64,000 nucleotides of DNA from Aquila chrysaetos chrysaetos (taxonomy: Eukaryota > Chordata > Aves > Accipitriformes > Accipitridae), in assembly GCF_900496995.4 (NCBI RefSeq), contig NC_044012.1, positions 23,536,759 to 23,600,758 of the forward strand, in the 5' to 3' direction. The notes beneath the pieces were generated by a model, which searched no databases, had not been told where the DNA came from, and was given only the letters and a program-made list of their open reading frames with translations. This document shows positions 22,345 through 33,374 of this stretch, piece by piece. Positions within the stretch are counted from its first letter, which is position 1. Each line of letters starts with the position of its first letter. The position numbers and the translations under genes were made by a program.

Positions 22345-22900
22345 GTTTGCTCGTGTGCGTGTGCTTGCACGCGTGGGGTTTCCCGGCGGTTATGCTCGGG
22401 GGAGGTTTTACACGGGTGTTTGCACGTGGGAGGCCGTCCCCAGCGATGCACGCGCGTGTTGCGCGTGGGTGCACGCTGACATGCTTGCACACGCGTGCAG
22501 GCGGGTGTTTGCCCACGGGGGAGCTTGCTCGTGGGTGTTTGTGCAGGCGTTTTTAGGTGCAGGCGGGTGGCACGCAAGCGTCTGCACTGAGGAGCGCGTG
22601 CACAGCGATGCCTGCGCACAAACGCGTTGCAAGCGTTTGCGCAGGCTGTACACAGGCATGCTTGTGCACAAATGTGTTGCACGCAAGCATTTGCGCGCGA
22701 GAGGTTGCACGCTGCTGGTTGCGTGAGGTTGTCGTTGCTCATGGGTGCTTGCAGACATGCACAGGAGCGTGCTTGCTCATGAGGGTTTGCACACGAGCAT
22801 GGTGCATAGAGGGGCTTGCACAGGCGCGTGCTCACACGTGGGCACGCTCACACACATTTGCATGAGTATTTGCACGCAGGCGTGCCAGCGCACAAGTGTG
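22345..22900. repeat. Diverged tandem field of TTGCACGCG / CACAGGCG-type units
   Basis: About 550 bp of loosely tandem 20-35 bp units rich in alternating purine-pyrimidine steps (GCGTGC, GCACGCG, GTGCAC, TTGCGCG), immediately upstream of the CCDC102A island. Long open frames occur on both strands (cysteine/histidine/alanine-rich translations), but they are repeat artefacts. Confidence 0.75.
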
Positions 22901-24365
22901 ATGCACATGGGGCTGCAGCTGCCAGACTGCAGCTTGGCCCCGGCTTCCTTCCAGCCTGGGCCTCTTCGGGGTTTGAGTGCTCCTGGAGCCACCAGTGCCA
23001 TGGCTGCTGTGGAGGGGGGGGGGGCCAGTGCCGGCTGCTGGAGCAGGCCTGACCCTTCTTCCCTGTGGCTCTGGCTGCTCCCACAGGATTGGCATCGCTC
23101 TACTCACATCCATGAGTCGGAGGCTGGGGCTTGGGAGGGGACCCAGGGAGGACGGGACATCCCCACCCAAGGGTCCCCATGGGTGAGCAGGTCCTGGACG
23201 GCCACGCAGCACTGCCCACCACATCACCTCACATCCCGATGCTGGCTCCGTCCTGCTCCCGACCAAGCAGCAAAGCCCCAAACCACCATTTTCGCCCAGT
23301 ATTTTTCCCTTTGCTGGATGCTTTTCAGCAAAAAAAAAAGGGGGAAATACAAGTAGCCAAAAGGATTTGTGTCGCACAGGACAGGGAAATGATGCCACGG
23401 GACGCAGACACACTTTTCGCCCCAGCATCAAGCAAAGCAGGGAAAAATAAATCAAATTAAAGCAAAACTGCAAATGCCTGTGCGTGTTCTCTCCAAGCCC
23501 GGTATTTTTCCACTGGAAACGACCCCAAAAAGCTGGAGGCGGGGGATGCTTTGCTCTCCCACGCCCCTATCCCTGCATTTTGTGCCAGGGAAGCCCAAAC
23601 CGGCAGCTTTGCTTGCAGCCGGTAAAGTGATTTTGCAGGCGGTTTGGCCAGAGCTGCTGGTGCGTGCCGGCGGGTTGGGGTTTTAACCCGCTCCCGGCAC
23701 TAAAACCAGGCTTTGAAAACCAGCAAAGTTTTTTCCAAGTGTGTCTTTACTGTTTGCTTGGATGTGAACATCTCGGTGACACCGGCATGTTCAAGGACGC
23801 ATTGCCAGCAGCCTGGGATCTGTGGTTTTTGCCCCTGCAAAAATCAAACCTCCTTGGCCCAGGGCATGTCACCTAAGGATGCAGACAGTGACCCATCTCT
23901 GTGGTCCATGGACCATCCTCCTGGCACCCTTCTCCTCCAGCTCTGGGTTTCCAGCCTGGCCCAGGGTGCCTGGCTGTGCCCAAGGGGCTCCCGTCTTCGG
24001 GGTGGGTCAGATGGAGGCAGATGGTTGCCCTGTGCCATGAACTGAGACCTGGAGACTGGTTGCATGAGTGGCTGCAGGTGCTGGGCAAGCACAGGGTGGC
24101 ATTGCTGCCCCGCGGTGGGAACCGGTGTGACGGAGCCGTCCCCACGCCTCTGCATGTGGCCATGGCCCTGCAGTTGGACCCAGCAGCCCCCGGAGCACGA
24201 GGTGAAGCCTTTTGGGGAAAACCTAACTGTTTGGGGGAAAAAAAAGAAGACCTTTTTTCCTTCGGCTGGGCCAGGTGGCATCGCTGAGGACCTGTGCCGT
24301 CGTGGCTGGGGGTGGCGCGGAGGATGCCAGTTCCGTCCTGACAGTATCATCAAACTGTAGTATCA
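22901..24365. other. Intergenic sequence, nothing recognised
   Basis: Between the CCDC102A promoter and the large CR1. I see no splice-consistent coding exon, RNA gene or repeat family here, apart from short A-runs near 23,330 and 24,240. Confidence 0.6.
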
Positions 24366-25574
24366 GAGAATCATAGAATATCTCGAGTTGGAAAGGACTC
24401 ATAGGGATCAGCGAGTCCAACCTCCTGCTCCTTGCAGGACTACCTAAAACTAAACCATATGACCAAGAGTGTCATCCAGACGCTCCTTGAACTCTGACAG
24501 GCTTGGTGCCATGACTGCTTCCCTGGGGATCCTGTTCCAGGGACTGACCACTGTCTTGGTGAAGAACATTTTCCTAATGTCCAACCTGAACTTCCCATGG
24601 TGCAGCTTCATTCCGTTTCCTCGTGTCCTGTCGCTGGTCACTAGAGAGAGGAGATCAGCACCTCCCCTGCCGCTGCCCTCCTTGAGGAAACTGTAGACTG
24701 CAATGAGGTCACCCCTCAGCGATGAGGTCACCCCTCAGCCTTCTCTTCTCCAAGCTGAACAAGCCAAGTGGTCTCAGCCGATCCTCATAAGTCTTGCCCT
24801 CGAGGCCTTTCATGATCGTGGCTGCCCTCCTATGGACACACTCTCGTAGTTTGATGTCCTTCTGATATTGAGGCGCCCAAAACTGCACACAGTGCTTGAT
24901 GTGGGGCTGCACCAGTGCGGTGTAGAGTGGGACAGTCACCTCCCTTGAGCGACTAGCCATGCTGTGCTGGATGCACCCCGGGCCACAGTTGGCCCTTTTG
25001 GCTGCCAGGGCACACTGTTGACTCCTCTTCAACTTGCCGTCAACCCAAACCACCAGATCTCTTTCCGCGGGGCTGCTCTCCAGCCTCTCGTCCCCCAATT
25101 TGTACATATAACCAGGATTACCCCGTCCCAGGTAGAGAATCCAGCACTTGCTCTTCTTAAATGTCATACAGTTGGTGATTGCCCAGCTCTCTAGTCTATG
25201 CTGATCTCTCTGTAAGGCCTCTCTACCCTCGAGGGAGTCCACAGCTCCTCCTAATTTAGTATCATTGGCAAACACTTAATGTACATTTGATTCCTGCATC
25301 CAGATCATTTATAAAAACACTAAAGGGCACCGGCCCTAAAATTGAGCCCTGGGGAACCCCACTGGTGACTGGCCGCCAGCCTGGTGATGTGACCCCGTTT
25401 ACTCTAAGTCTTTGAGCCTGACCTGTCAGGCAATTGCTCACCCAACGTGCGATAAACTGTCTGCTGGACAGTTTGTCCAGAAGGATACCGTGAGAGACAG
25501 TATCAAAAGCTTTGCTAAAATCCAAACCCACCACATCTACAGGCTTCCTTTGGTCAACTTGATGGGTGACCTTG
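24366..25574 (-). mobile_element. CR1 LINE, 3' part (interrupted by an LTR)
   Basis: The left edge is the reversed CR1 3' end (GAATCATAGAATATC). The minus strand encodes CR1 reverse transcriptase and its C-terminus: the RT block with [16 protein letters not shown] and [11 protein letters not shown], then KSKCWILYLGRGNPGYMYKLG, then KFRLDIRKMFFTKTVV. The RT frame is broken near 25,265. A 19-bp tandem duplication lies at 24703-24739. The element continues at 26575 beyond the inserted LTR. Confidence 0.95.
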
Positions 25575-26569
25575 TGTTTTGGGTTTGTGTGGTGGGGTTT
25601 TTTGGTAGCAGGGAGGGGCCGCAGGGGTGGGTCCTCTGAGAAGGTGCTAGAAGCTTCCCTGGCTCCAAGTCGGACCCGCCTCTGGCCAAGGCCGAGCCCA
25701 TCAGTGATGCCGGTAGCGCCTCTGGGAGAACAGATTTAAGAAGGGGAACCTGCAGTGAGTGAGGGGATTGGAATGTGAGAGGAACCCCTGTGCATATACC
25801 GAGGTCAGTGAAGAAGGAGGGGAGGAGGTGCGCTAGAGGAGGGGATGCCCCTGCAGCCAGTGGTGAGACGGCAGGCTGTCCCCCCCCCCCAGCCCATGGA
25901 GGTGAATGGTGGAGCAGATGCCCACCTGCAGCCCTTGGAGGACCCCACACCAGCGCTGGTGGATGCCCCCAAAGATGGCTGTGACTCTGTGGCAAAGCCC
26001 ATGCTGGAGCTGTCCGTGCCTGAAGGACTGCAGCCGATGGAAAGGACCCATGCCAGAGAAGTTCGTGAAGAACTGCAGCCCGTGGGAAGGACTCACGTCG
26101 GAGAAGTTCGTGGAGGACTGTCTGCCGTGGGAGGGACCCCACAGTGGAGCAGGGAAAGAGTGAGGAGTCCTCCCCCTGAGGAGGAAGGAGTGGCAGAGAC
26201 AACGTGTGACGAACTGACCACAACCCCCATTCCCTGATCCCCTGCGCTGCTGGGAGGGTAGGTAGAGAATCTGGGAGTGAAGCTGTGCCCGTGAAGAAGG
26301 GAGGGGTGAGGGGAAGGTGTTTTAAGATTTGGTTTTACTTCTCATTATCCTGTTTTGATTTGATTGGTAGTAAATTAAATTGATTTTGTTTCTTCCCCAA
26401 GTTGGGACTGTCTTGCCCGTAACCATAGTGGTGAGAGATCCCTCCCTGTCCTTGTCTCGATCCACGAGCCTTTCTTCATATTTTCTCCTCATCCCACCGG
26501 GGCCAGGGCGGGAGGAGTGAACGAGTGACTGCGTGGTGCTTTGTTACCGGGTGGGTTTAAAACACAACA
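25575..26569 (+). mobile_element. Solo LTR of an avian endogenous retrovirus (ERVL-like), nested in CR1
   Basis: A 995-bp insertion splits the CR1. It begins TGTTTTGGG and ends AACACAACA (TG...CA termini) and is flanked by a 5-bp target duplication CCTTG at 25570-25574 and 26570-26574. The internal landmarks fit a remembered common bird ERV LTR: repeated GCAGCCC(A/G)TGGA blocks, an AT-rich AAATTAAATTGATTTTG tract, then GTCCTTGTCTCGATCCACGA. No internal retroviral genes, so it is a fossil solo LTR. It is younger than the CR1 it interrupts. Orientation is + from the position of the AT-rich 3' tract. Confidence 0.88.
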
Positions 26570-26574
26570 CCTTG

Positions 26575-26915
26575 TCATAAAAGGAAATTAAGTTGGCTAA
26601 GCACGACTTTCCCCTTGTGAACCTGTGTTGGCTATGACCAATGACTGCATTGTCTCTCAAGTGTTTTTCAATAACTCCCAGAATAACCACCTCCATCATT
26701 TTACCAGACACTGAAGTGAGACTGACAGGCCTATAATAACCAGGGTCTTCCTTCTTACCCTTCTTGAAAATTGGGACAACATTTGCCAGCTTCCAGTCAA
26801 CTGGGGCCTCTCCAGACTCCCAAGACCGTTGAAAAATAATGCAGAGAGGTCCCGCGATGACATCGGCCAGCTCTTTCAGTACCCTGGGATGAATCCTTCT
26901 GCCTTCTGCCCTGCT
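26575..26915 (-). mobile_element. CR1 LINE, 5'-side remainder beyond the LTR
   Basis: Continues the CR1 ORF2 reverse transcriptase on the minus strand: PVDWKLANVVPIFKKGKKED, then PGYYRPVSLTSV, then KMMEVVILGVIEKHL. It resumes exactly after the LTR target duplication. The right edge is ill-defined, fading near 26,900. Total CR1 without the LTR is about 1.5 kb, so it is 5'-truncated. Confidence 0.92.
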
Positions 26916-28482
26916 GGATTGACTTCCTACACTTACCAAACTGCACCATTGCGATGCTCCTGCCCCACCAGTGGCACCGCCGTGGTGCCAGTGCTGCCGC
27001 AGCAGCTGGCCAGGCTCCTCAGCATGGGAGAGCAGGGGTTGCTGGTGAGCCAGTGGTGAGGAGAAGCTCATTAGGGGCAGAAGGTTAATTATATCAACTT
27101 GTCTTTGGTCCACACTGAATCGCAGCCGTCTGCCGTGTCCTTGCAGTTTGGCAGTGGCGGGGATGCTCGCCCTGGTCCCTCACCAGGCTGTGAAAAAGAG
27201 TAAGCAGAAGGAAATGTAAAAGCTCTCGATTTAATCTGCTCATCTGCATACGAACACTTCCCTTCCTGCTGCCCCAACTGCTGCACAGGCAGAGCTAGAG
27301 CAGCCGACCCCACCGTGGTGCTGCTGATGCCAAGAGCTGCCCCGTGCCCAAGGTAGGGGCTTCGCCAGAGCGGGGTGGGGATGTGGGGGGCTGGCACAGT
27401 GCTGGGGGCTCACCGGGTCACCGAGCTGCTCCCCACGAAGGCAAAATCCACCCGAAGTGAGACCTGCACCCTGCCATTTCTGGAGGGCGCAGTAAGGGAA
27501 TGATGCCGTCCCCAGCTCAGCGGCAGCGGGGATGGCATTTGGCATTACCGGGCTGTGCTGGATGGCAGGGGAGGTCAGGCCAAGCACCTGCATCGGGCAC
27601 CCTGGGGATCCGAGGGTTATGCTGGTGAGAAGTAAGAGGGTTATTTACTGGAAAACATCCTAAAGGGGACGTGGTGGCTGTCCCTCGCTGGGGTTCAGAG
27701 GGCAGCCTGTGCAGGCATCTGCCCAACATGCTGCCCACTGCACTGCTGCTCCTGCCCTGGGAGGCTCCAGCTGTGCTGGCCACCACCAGCCTCAGCACCT
27801 CGAAGCATCAATCCCATCACTGCATCCACAGTAAAACCATTTGTGCATCGGGGTTGCACCCCAGCACCACTGGCCTCACAGCCTCTCTCCCCGGCTGCTT
27901 TCGGTGCCGGCGGTGTTACCACGGCGGGCGTTGCTGTGAGCGGCACTGGGTGCGGTGTTGCAATGGATGCAAATCTTGCTGCCAGCTGCCTTCCCCCCAC
28001 CCTGCACCGGGGATGCTTCCTCCTCCCCAGCTCAGTGCTGGGCCACTGCCAGCAAGCTGCGGCACCACAGTAGAGCATGCCGGTGACCCGTCTGGCTTGC
28101 AGGTTGCTTGCCGGAGATTTGCAGCCGCGGGCTGGGATGGCAGTAAGGTCCGAGTCCCTGTTGGAGGGGGAGAAGGCAAGAAGCCTTGCCCCCTGCGGTT
28201 TTACCACCTTAATGGTAAAATGGACGCAAAGGGCATCTTGCACTCTGGTCGCTGCGGTGCGAGCCCTCCTCCTCACCCTGCCACCAGCACAGCTGCTTTG
28301 TCCTTCCAGGGTGGGGCTTTGCCACTGCGATGGCTTTGGTGGGGCTTGGCTGCTGGGCATGGGGGGGGAAGCCACCAGGACCTCATCTTTGACCTGTGGC
28401 CGGTGTGTGGGAAAGGGCCAAGGTCCGGGGGACATGGGTGGGGCCTCTAGAGAGCTGCCCAGGTCCTCGGTGCCTTTTGCAG
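26916..28482. other. Intergenic / 5' region of ADGRG5, nothing recognised
   Basis: No exon with supporting homology seen. Because the ATG exon of ADGRG5 is preceded by a splice acceptor (TGCCTTTTGCAG ending at 28482), a noncoding first exon should lie somewhere here, but I cannot place it. Confidence 0.5.
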
Positions 28483-28491
28483 GAGAGCAGC

Positions 28492-31400
28492 ATGGCGATG
28501 CCCACCCGGCTGCTCATTGCCCTCATCCTCTGCCTTGCCACCTGTGTCCTGCGGGCTCAAGGTAGGGACATCTCCCATCCCGGCATTGGGCTGGGTGCTT
28601 TTGGGGCTCCCTGGGCTGGGTTGGGATGGGGAGCAGGGCAGGGTGCCGTACACCGAGGCTCAGCTCCTGAAATGGCTCTGTCAGACCTGAAGAGCAACAT
28701 GGACAGCCTGGAGAAGGAGCTGCAGCAGGGCTGCGGCAGTGCCCACCACGCCAGGGAGAGGTGAGCGCTGGCGTCTGCCCTGCTGTCCCCCAGACCCCCC
28801 ACATTCCCCTAGACCCACAGGGGCCAGATCCTGCTGCACCCTGCCCCGAACACCCTCCCTGTGAAGGTTAAACCAGCTGGAGGAGCAGCTGGCCCGCCAG
28901 GAGAAATACAACTTCACGGGTGGCAAGATCGAGACCTACGTGTTCAAGTTCATAACTGAGCACTTCAGAGGCTTAAACCTCAGCAGCAGGATGGTTAGTC
29001 GTGTGTCCCCCTGCACTGCTGGGGCTATTCCCAGGGGATGCCTGTACCCTCCTGGCCCTCCACCTCCAGTGGGAGGTACCGGGGGATGCTGGGGTGGCTG
29101 ACGCTTGCCCACACTGGGTTTCCATCATCCTCCGAGGATGCTTTACGCCAGCAAAGCCTCCCGAGATGCGGCTCTGCCAGGGTGTCGCAGGCAGCCATGG
29201 CTGCAGATCCCCAGCACCATCACTGGGATAAATCCAGGGGCTTCTAAAGCCGGGGGGGGGGGGGGGGGGTGTTTCTGCAGCCGAGAGCCAGGGTTTCCAT
29301 CCTGAAGCTTTTCTGATTTATGAAAAGGGAAGCCCTGGCCTGCACCTCCCTGCAGTGGGAAGGGAGAGGGAAACTGCCATGGGGAGCGCACAGGGCGACT
29401 TCTCTGTCCTGGTGCAAGGGGGTTGCAAGGTGTCACCGCAGCACTTCCCCAGGCCGTGGGGCTGCCCTGCCGGGGAATTCCGACTGCTCCGGCCAAAGGT
29501 CCCTTCCTGCAGGACAAGGTAGGTTTTGCAGACAGGGGTGCCTGCCTGAGAGCTGGGACCCCCCACTCGGGACCTGGGAGCAGAGACCGTCTGAGGGAGC
29601 CCACCAAGGTGTGAAATCCCACTGGGAAAGCATCCTGGTGCGATGCCATCTGCGCCATGCTCGCCCCACGGTGGGGCCGGCAGGACAGGCATGCCCACCC
29701 ATGGGTGGTGGACCCCCCACCTGTGGCTTCCTGTGTGCTACAGGCTGGGAGGGCTCAAGATGGGAGAGGCTGCCATATCTGCACATCTGCAGGCAGTGCG
29801 GCAGAGATGGAGCTGCCACTGGGGCCGGGGGATGCTGCGGGGCCACGCCGGTAACTGGGGTGGCTGTGCTAGGGGGGGCAGCCAGGGCAGCACCCTGACC
29901 CCCTGCCAAGCCAGCCGAGCACGGGGCAGCTGGACCCATCTCTCCCCTGCCCACCGGCGCAGGATGTGAAGCGAGGCGGCGGCGGGAGGCTCAGACATGC
30001 CATGAACTTCCCGGTGGAGCTCATGGAGGGCATCAAGGCGCGGGGAGTGGAGCAGAAGCTTGTCTGCATCTACATCCACAGCCCCTGCATCTTCCAGGTG
30101 AGCCGCAGGTCTTCGCACAGACCCGCCGAGCATCCTTGGCCAGCAGCACGCCCGCCACGCCACCCCCCTGCCACTGAGATGCTCGGGGCGGGCGGGATGT
30201 CCTGGGGACCCAGGACTCTCCCCGCAGGCACCCCACCTGTTGCAGGATGTCCACAACAACTCCGTGCTGAATGACGACGTGCTGGGAGCCTTCCTGCGGA
30301 GCGGGCACGTGGCCGGGCTCAGCCGCCCCGTGGAGATCCAGTTCTGGCACGACATGGTGCTGGTAAGCAGGACTCCACTGCCGGCACGAGCTGGCGGGGA
30401 GTTCTCCGCACCAGCATTTCCCCTGGAGTTGGGGAAAGTGTCCCCTCTTTGCATTGGGACCAAATGGTTTCTGGGGTCCCTGGAGAGCAGAGAAGGTCCC
30501 CAGCTCTCCCCCTCTGTCCCTTTTCCACCAGGATGCCTCCAATGCCACCTGCGTCTTCTGGCAGCCCGGAGCCGGTAAGTGTGGCCGCGGCCAGGGCAGG
30601 GGCAATGCCAGCTCAGTGTCACCCTGAAGGCATCGCCCGTCCCCCGCCTGGGCAGCTCTGGCAGGGCTCGACATCCCCTCAATGTCCCCGTCCTCTGGCT
30701 GCTGTGCCACCCTCTGATGGCAGCTCTCCGATGGCAGGTGTGGGCAGCACAGGCAGCTGGAGCAGGGAGGGCTGCGAGACCATGCACAGGGAGGGCACCG
30801 TTATCTGCCACTGCAACCACCTCACCTACTTCGCCGTCCTGCTGGTCCATAGCCCCCCCTTCCTCCTTTCTACTTCTTCCTTCCTTCTTCCTCCTACCCC
30901 ATGCTCCTTCCTCCTTCTCTCCTTTCTGCTTCCTCCTTCCTTCCCTCCTTCCGTCTTCCTCCATCCTCGTTCCTTCTTCCTCCTTTCCCCTTCCCTCCAT
31001 CCTTCTTCCTCCTCCCTGGAGGTGTGGGTGTAGGTGGATGTGGGGGTACGGGCTGGATGTGGGGGTACAGGCTGTTTGTGGGGGTACGGTGTGTATGAGG
31101 GAGTATGGGCTATATGTGGGGGTATGGAGTGTATGGGGGGTGTCCTGCAGGAGAGGGTGGTTTTGCAAGGGCCGCCCCGACTTTCCCAGCAGGTGGGTGC
31201 TGCTGTGGGACCTGTCCCGGCTCACCCCCTCCCTCCCTACTCCTGGCAGGTCCCTGCGGGCACCCTGAGCCCGGCCCAGCTGGCATCGCTCACCCACATC
31301 AGCACCATCGGCTGCTCCCTCTCTGCTGCCGCCACCCTCTGCACCCTCCTGCTCTGCTGCTTCTCCAGGTAGAGCTGTGCCATGCTGTGCCGTGCATGCC

Positions 31401-32934
31401 ACGTTGTGCTGTGCCATGCCATACCGTGCCGTGCTGTGTCATGAGTCACCGTACCGTGCCACACTGTGCCGTGCAGTGCCGTGCCATCCGGTGGGTGCCC
31501 ACCAGCACCCTGTGCCCTCCACCCTGTCTTGCAGGCAGCGGCTGAGGGACAGCACGACCAAGATCCACATGCACCTCCTGGCTGCGCTGCTCCTGCTCAA
31601 CTGCAGCTTCCTGCTGAGCACGCCGCTGGCCACCGGCCCCGAGGGGCTCTGCCGGGCCACTGCTGCCCTGCTGCACGCCAGCCTTCTCTGCACCCTGGCA
31701 TGGATGGCTGCTGAGGCTTTCCACCTCATTCTTCTCCTTGTCAAGGTCTACAATGTCTACATCCAGCACTACCTCCTCAAGCTCTGCCTCTTCGCTTGGG
31801 GTGAGTGGGCATGCACCCAACCCTGCCTGTCCATGCCTGCCTGCGGCACGGCTGCCCCGGCACAGCCCCACACAGCCTGTCCCTGGGCCCACAGGTTTGC
31901 CCACGCTGGCCGTGGTGGCTGTTTTTGTCTTCAAGAGAGATACGTATGGGTACCACACCATCCACACCTCTGAAGGCTACAGCAACGCGACTATGTGAGT
32001 GAAGGGGGGCTGCCAGCTTCCCAGGCACCCTGGGCACACTGGTCACCCCATAGACCCCAGGCACCCCAGGCACAGCATGCACCCTGGGCACAGCATGCAC
32101 CCTGGGCACAGCATGGACCCCAGGCACAGCATGCACCCTGAACACTTCAGGCACAGCATGCACCCAGGGCACCCTGGCACGCCAGACACACCAGGCACCC
32201 CAGGCACATGGGGCTGACCCAGGCCTGGGGCCAGCAGGAGCCAGCCATAGCTCTGCTGGGTGCCACTTTTTGGTGAGCCTGGCTCTGCCGGCTGCCTGCC
32301 TCCATCTTGCCGCGCGTGGGGGCACCTGCCGCCGTGCCCCTTCCACGCCAAGCTCCTTCTTGGGGGTGCTGGCCCTTGTCCCCAAGAGAGTACCCCTCTG
32401 CCAGGTGCTGGCTCACCAGCCCTCCAGCCTATTCTGCCACCCTCTGCTACGCCGGACTCATCCTGCTCTTCAACATGCTGGTGCTGGGGAGGGTGGTAAT
32501 GATACTGCGGAGTATCCGGCGGCAGAAGGGGCAGGCAAGGAAGGACTGGGCAACGGTGCTGGGGCTCACCTGCCTGCTGGGCACCACCTGGGGCCTGGCC
32601 TTCTTCAGCTTCGGCATCTTCCTCGTCCCCCAGCTCTACCTCTTCACCATCCTCAACTCTCTGCAAGGTCGGTGGGGAGCACTGGGAGGGGGTTTTGGGG
32701 GATGGGCACCCCATGGCTTGGGAGCAGCGGGGTCCTTGTCACCTTCCTGCTCCTCGCGGGAGCTCGGTACACCCATGGCAGTGACGGCGTTGCCACCCAC
32801 CCACAGGTCTCTCTGTCTGCCTCTGGTACATCACCGTGCACCGCCGGAGCAAGCTGGGCCCTGTCAGCAGCACCTCCAGATACCCCGACGCCAGGGTGAA
32901 GGGCTGCGAGGGGAGCTCAGGAGCTGCTCCCTGA
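28492..32934 (+). CDS. ADGRG5: ADGRG5 (GPR114), adhesion G protein-coupled receptor G5
   Basis: Cell-surface adhesion GPCR with a short N-terminus and no PLL domain. Exons are 28492-28561, 28685-28760, 28867-28993, 29963-30097, 30246-30362, 30532-30574, 30738-30844, 31250-31368, 31535-31800, 31895-31994, 32405-32667 and 32807-32934. They total 1551 nt, encoding 516 aa (human 528). Features in order: signal peptide ([20 protein letters not shown]); heptad-like segment about 25-75; GAIN region to residue about 225 with [14 protein letters not shown] (tethered agonist begins at Thr); seven TM helices about 235-490; TM3 cysteine (GLCRA) and ECL2 cysteine (MCWLT). The TM6 block [18 protein letters not shown] matches human ADGRG5 very closely and separates it from G1 and G3. 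The exon-7 donor is weak (GTCCAT). First of three tandem same-strand receptors. Confidence 0.94.
29252..29269. repeat. G18 homopolymer in ADGRG5 intron
   Basis: Eighteen consecutive G; likely length-variable and quadruplex-prone. Confidence 0.95.
30847..31018. repeat. Polypyrimidine (CTT/CCT) tract in ADGRG5 intron 7
   Basis: About 170 bp of nearly pure C/T on the plus strand, starting immediately after the weak donor of the GPS exon. Its complement gives a spurious Glu/Lys/Arg-rich open frame on the minus strand. Confidence 0.9.
31020..31145. repeat. Minisatellite, about 25-27 bp unit
   Basis: Four to five copies of a unit like ATGTGGGGGTACGGGCTG with variations, directly after the pyrimidine tract in ADGRG5 intron 7. 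Confidence 0.85.
31370..31500. repeat. About 10-bp repeat (GTGCCGTGCC/ATGCCATGCT) in ADGRG5 intron 8
   Basis: Roughly a dozen degenerate GTGCC(G/A)TGC units directly following the TM1 exon donor. Confidence 0.8.
32038..32213. repeat. Minisatellite (CAGGCACAGCATGCACCC-type) in ADGRG5 intron 10
   Basis: Nine or so imperfect 15-20 bp copies with the cores GGCACAGCATGCACCCTG and CACCCCAGGCAC. Not coding. Confidence 0.88.
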
Positions 32935-33190
32935 GGATGCGGCATGGCGGCATCCCCCGGGCTCGACAGCCGGTGCTGTGATGCCACTGGTTTCTTCAGG
33001 GGAAGCATTTGGGCTGCAAAGCTGGATTTCTGGGTGGCGGGAGCTGCCTGCTGCTGGAGGGCTGTGGCTCGGGGCACCGTGCTTCCCTGGGAACCATGGC
33101 TGCACCCGTGCCAGCCCCTGGCAGCCCTGCTGCCTCGCAGCCCCTCCATTAGTAACCAACACTGACTTCTGCTGAAGGCAGACACTTCTC

Positions 33191-33196
33191 ATTAAA
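33191..33196 (+). terminator. ADGRG5 poly(A) signal ATTAAA
   Basis: ATTAAA about 257 bp after the ADGRG5 stop; no better signal nearby. 3' end expected near 33,215. Confidence 0.6.
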
Positions 33197-33360
33197 AGCA
33201 CCCTTGAATTGCTGATGCAGGTCTCCTCCACCGCTGGAGGAGCAGCGCAGATGTGGCTGGGGTCCCACAGCCGGCCGCTGCCACCCCATCACCCCGACCC
33301 CATGGCGGGCAGAGCCGGCAGAGCCGGCAGCCACGCTCTGCCTTGTCGTTAGTGAAGGTC

Positions 33361-33374
33361 CCACTAGATGGCAC
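33361..33374 (+). promoter_or_regulatory. Consensus CTCF core motif
   Basis: CCACTAGATGGCAC fits the CTCF core CCASYAGRKGGCRS at every position. It lies 0.4 kb beyond the ADGRG5 stop, between that gene and the long ADGRG1 upstream domain. Binding is inferred from the motif only. Confidence 0.5.

Noticed and set aside
21308-22516. Minus-strand open frame of 402 codons over the CCDC102A CpG island
   Set aside because: Gly/Ala/Arg/Pro-rich translation of a CpG island and tandem repeats; stop codons are simply rare at this base composition.
25575-26569. Open frames in the LTR as host genes
   Set aside because: They lie wholly within a TG...CA LTR with target duplications and resemble no host protein.
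29738-31417. Long minus-strand open frame (559 codons)
   Set aside because: Antisense to ADGRG5 exons and to the pyrimidine tract; the Glu/Lys/Arg-rich part is the complement of CTT/CCT repeats, and no start, homology or splice logic supports it.
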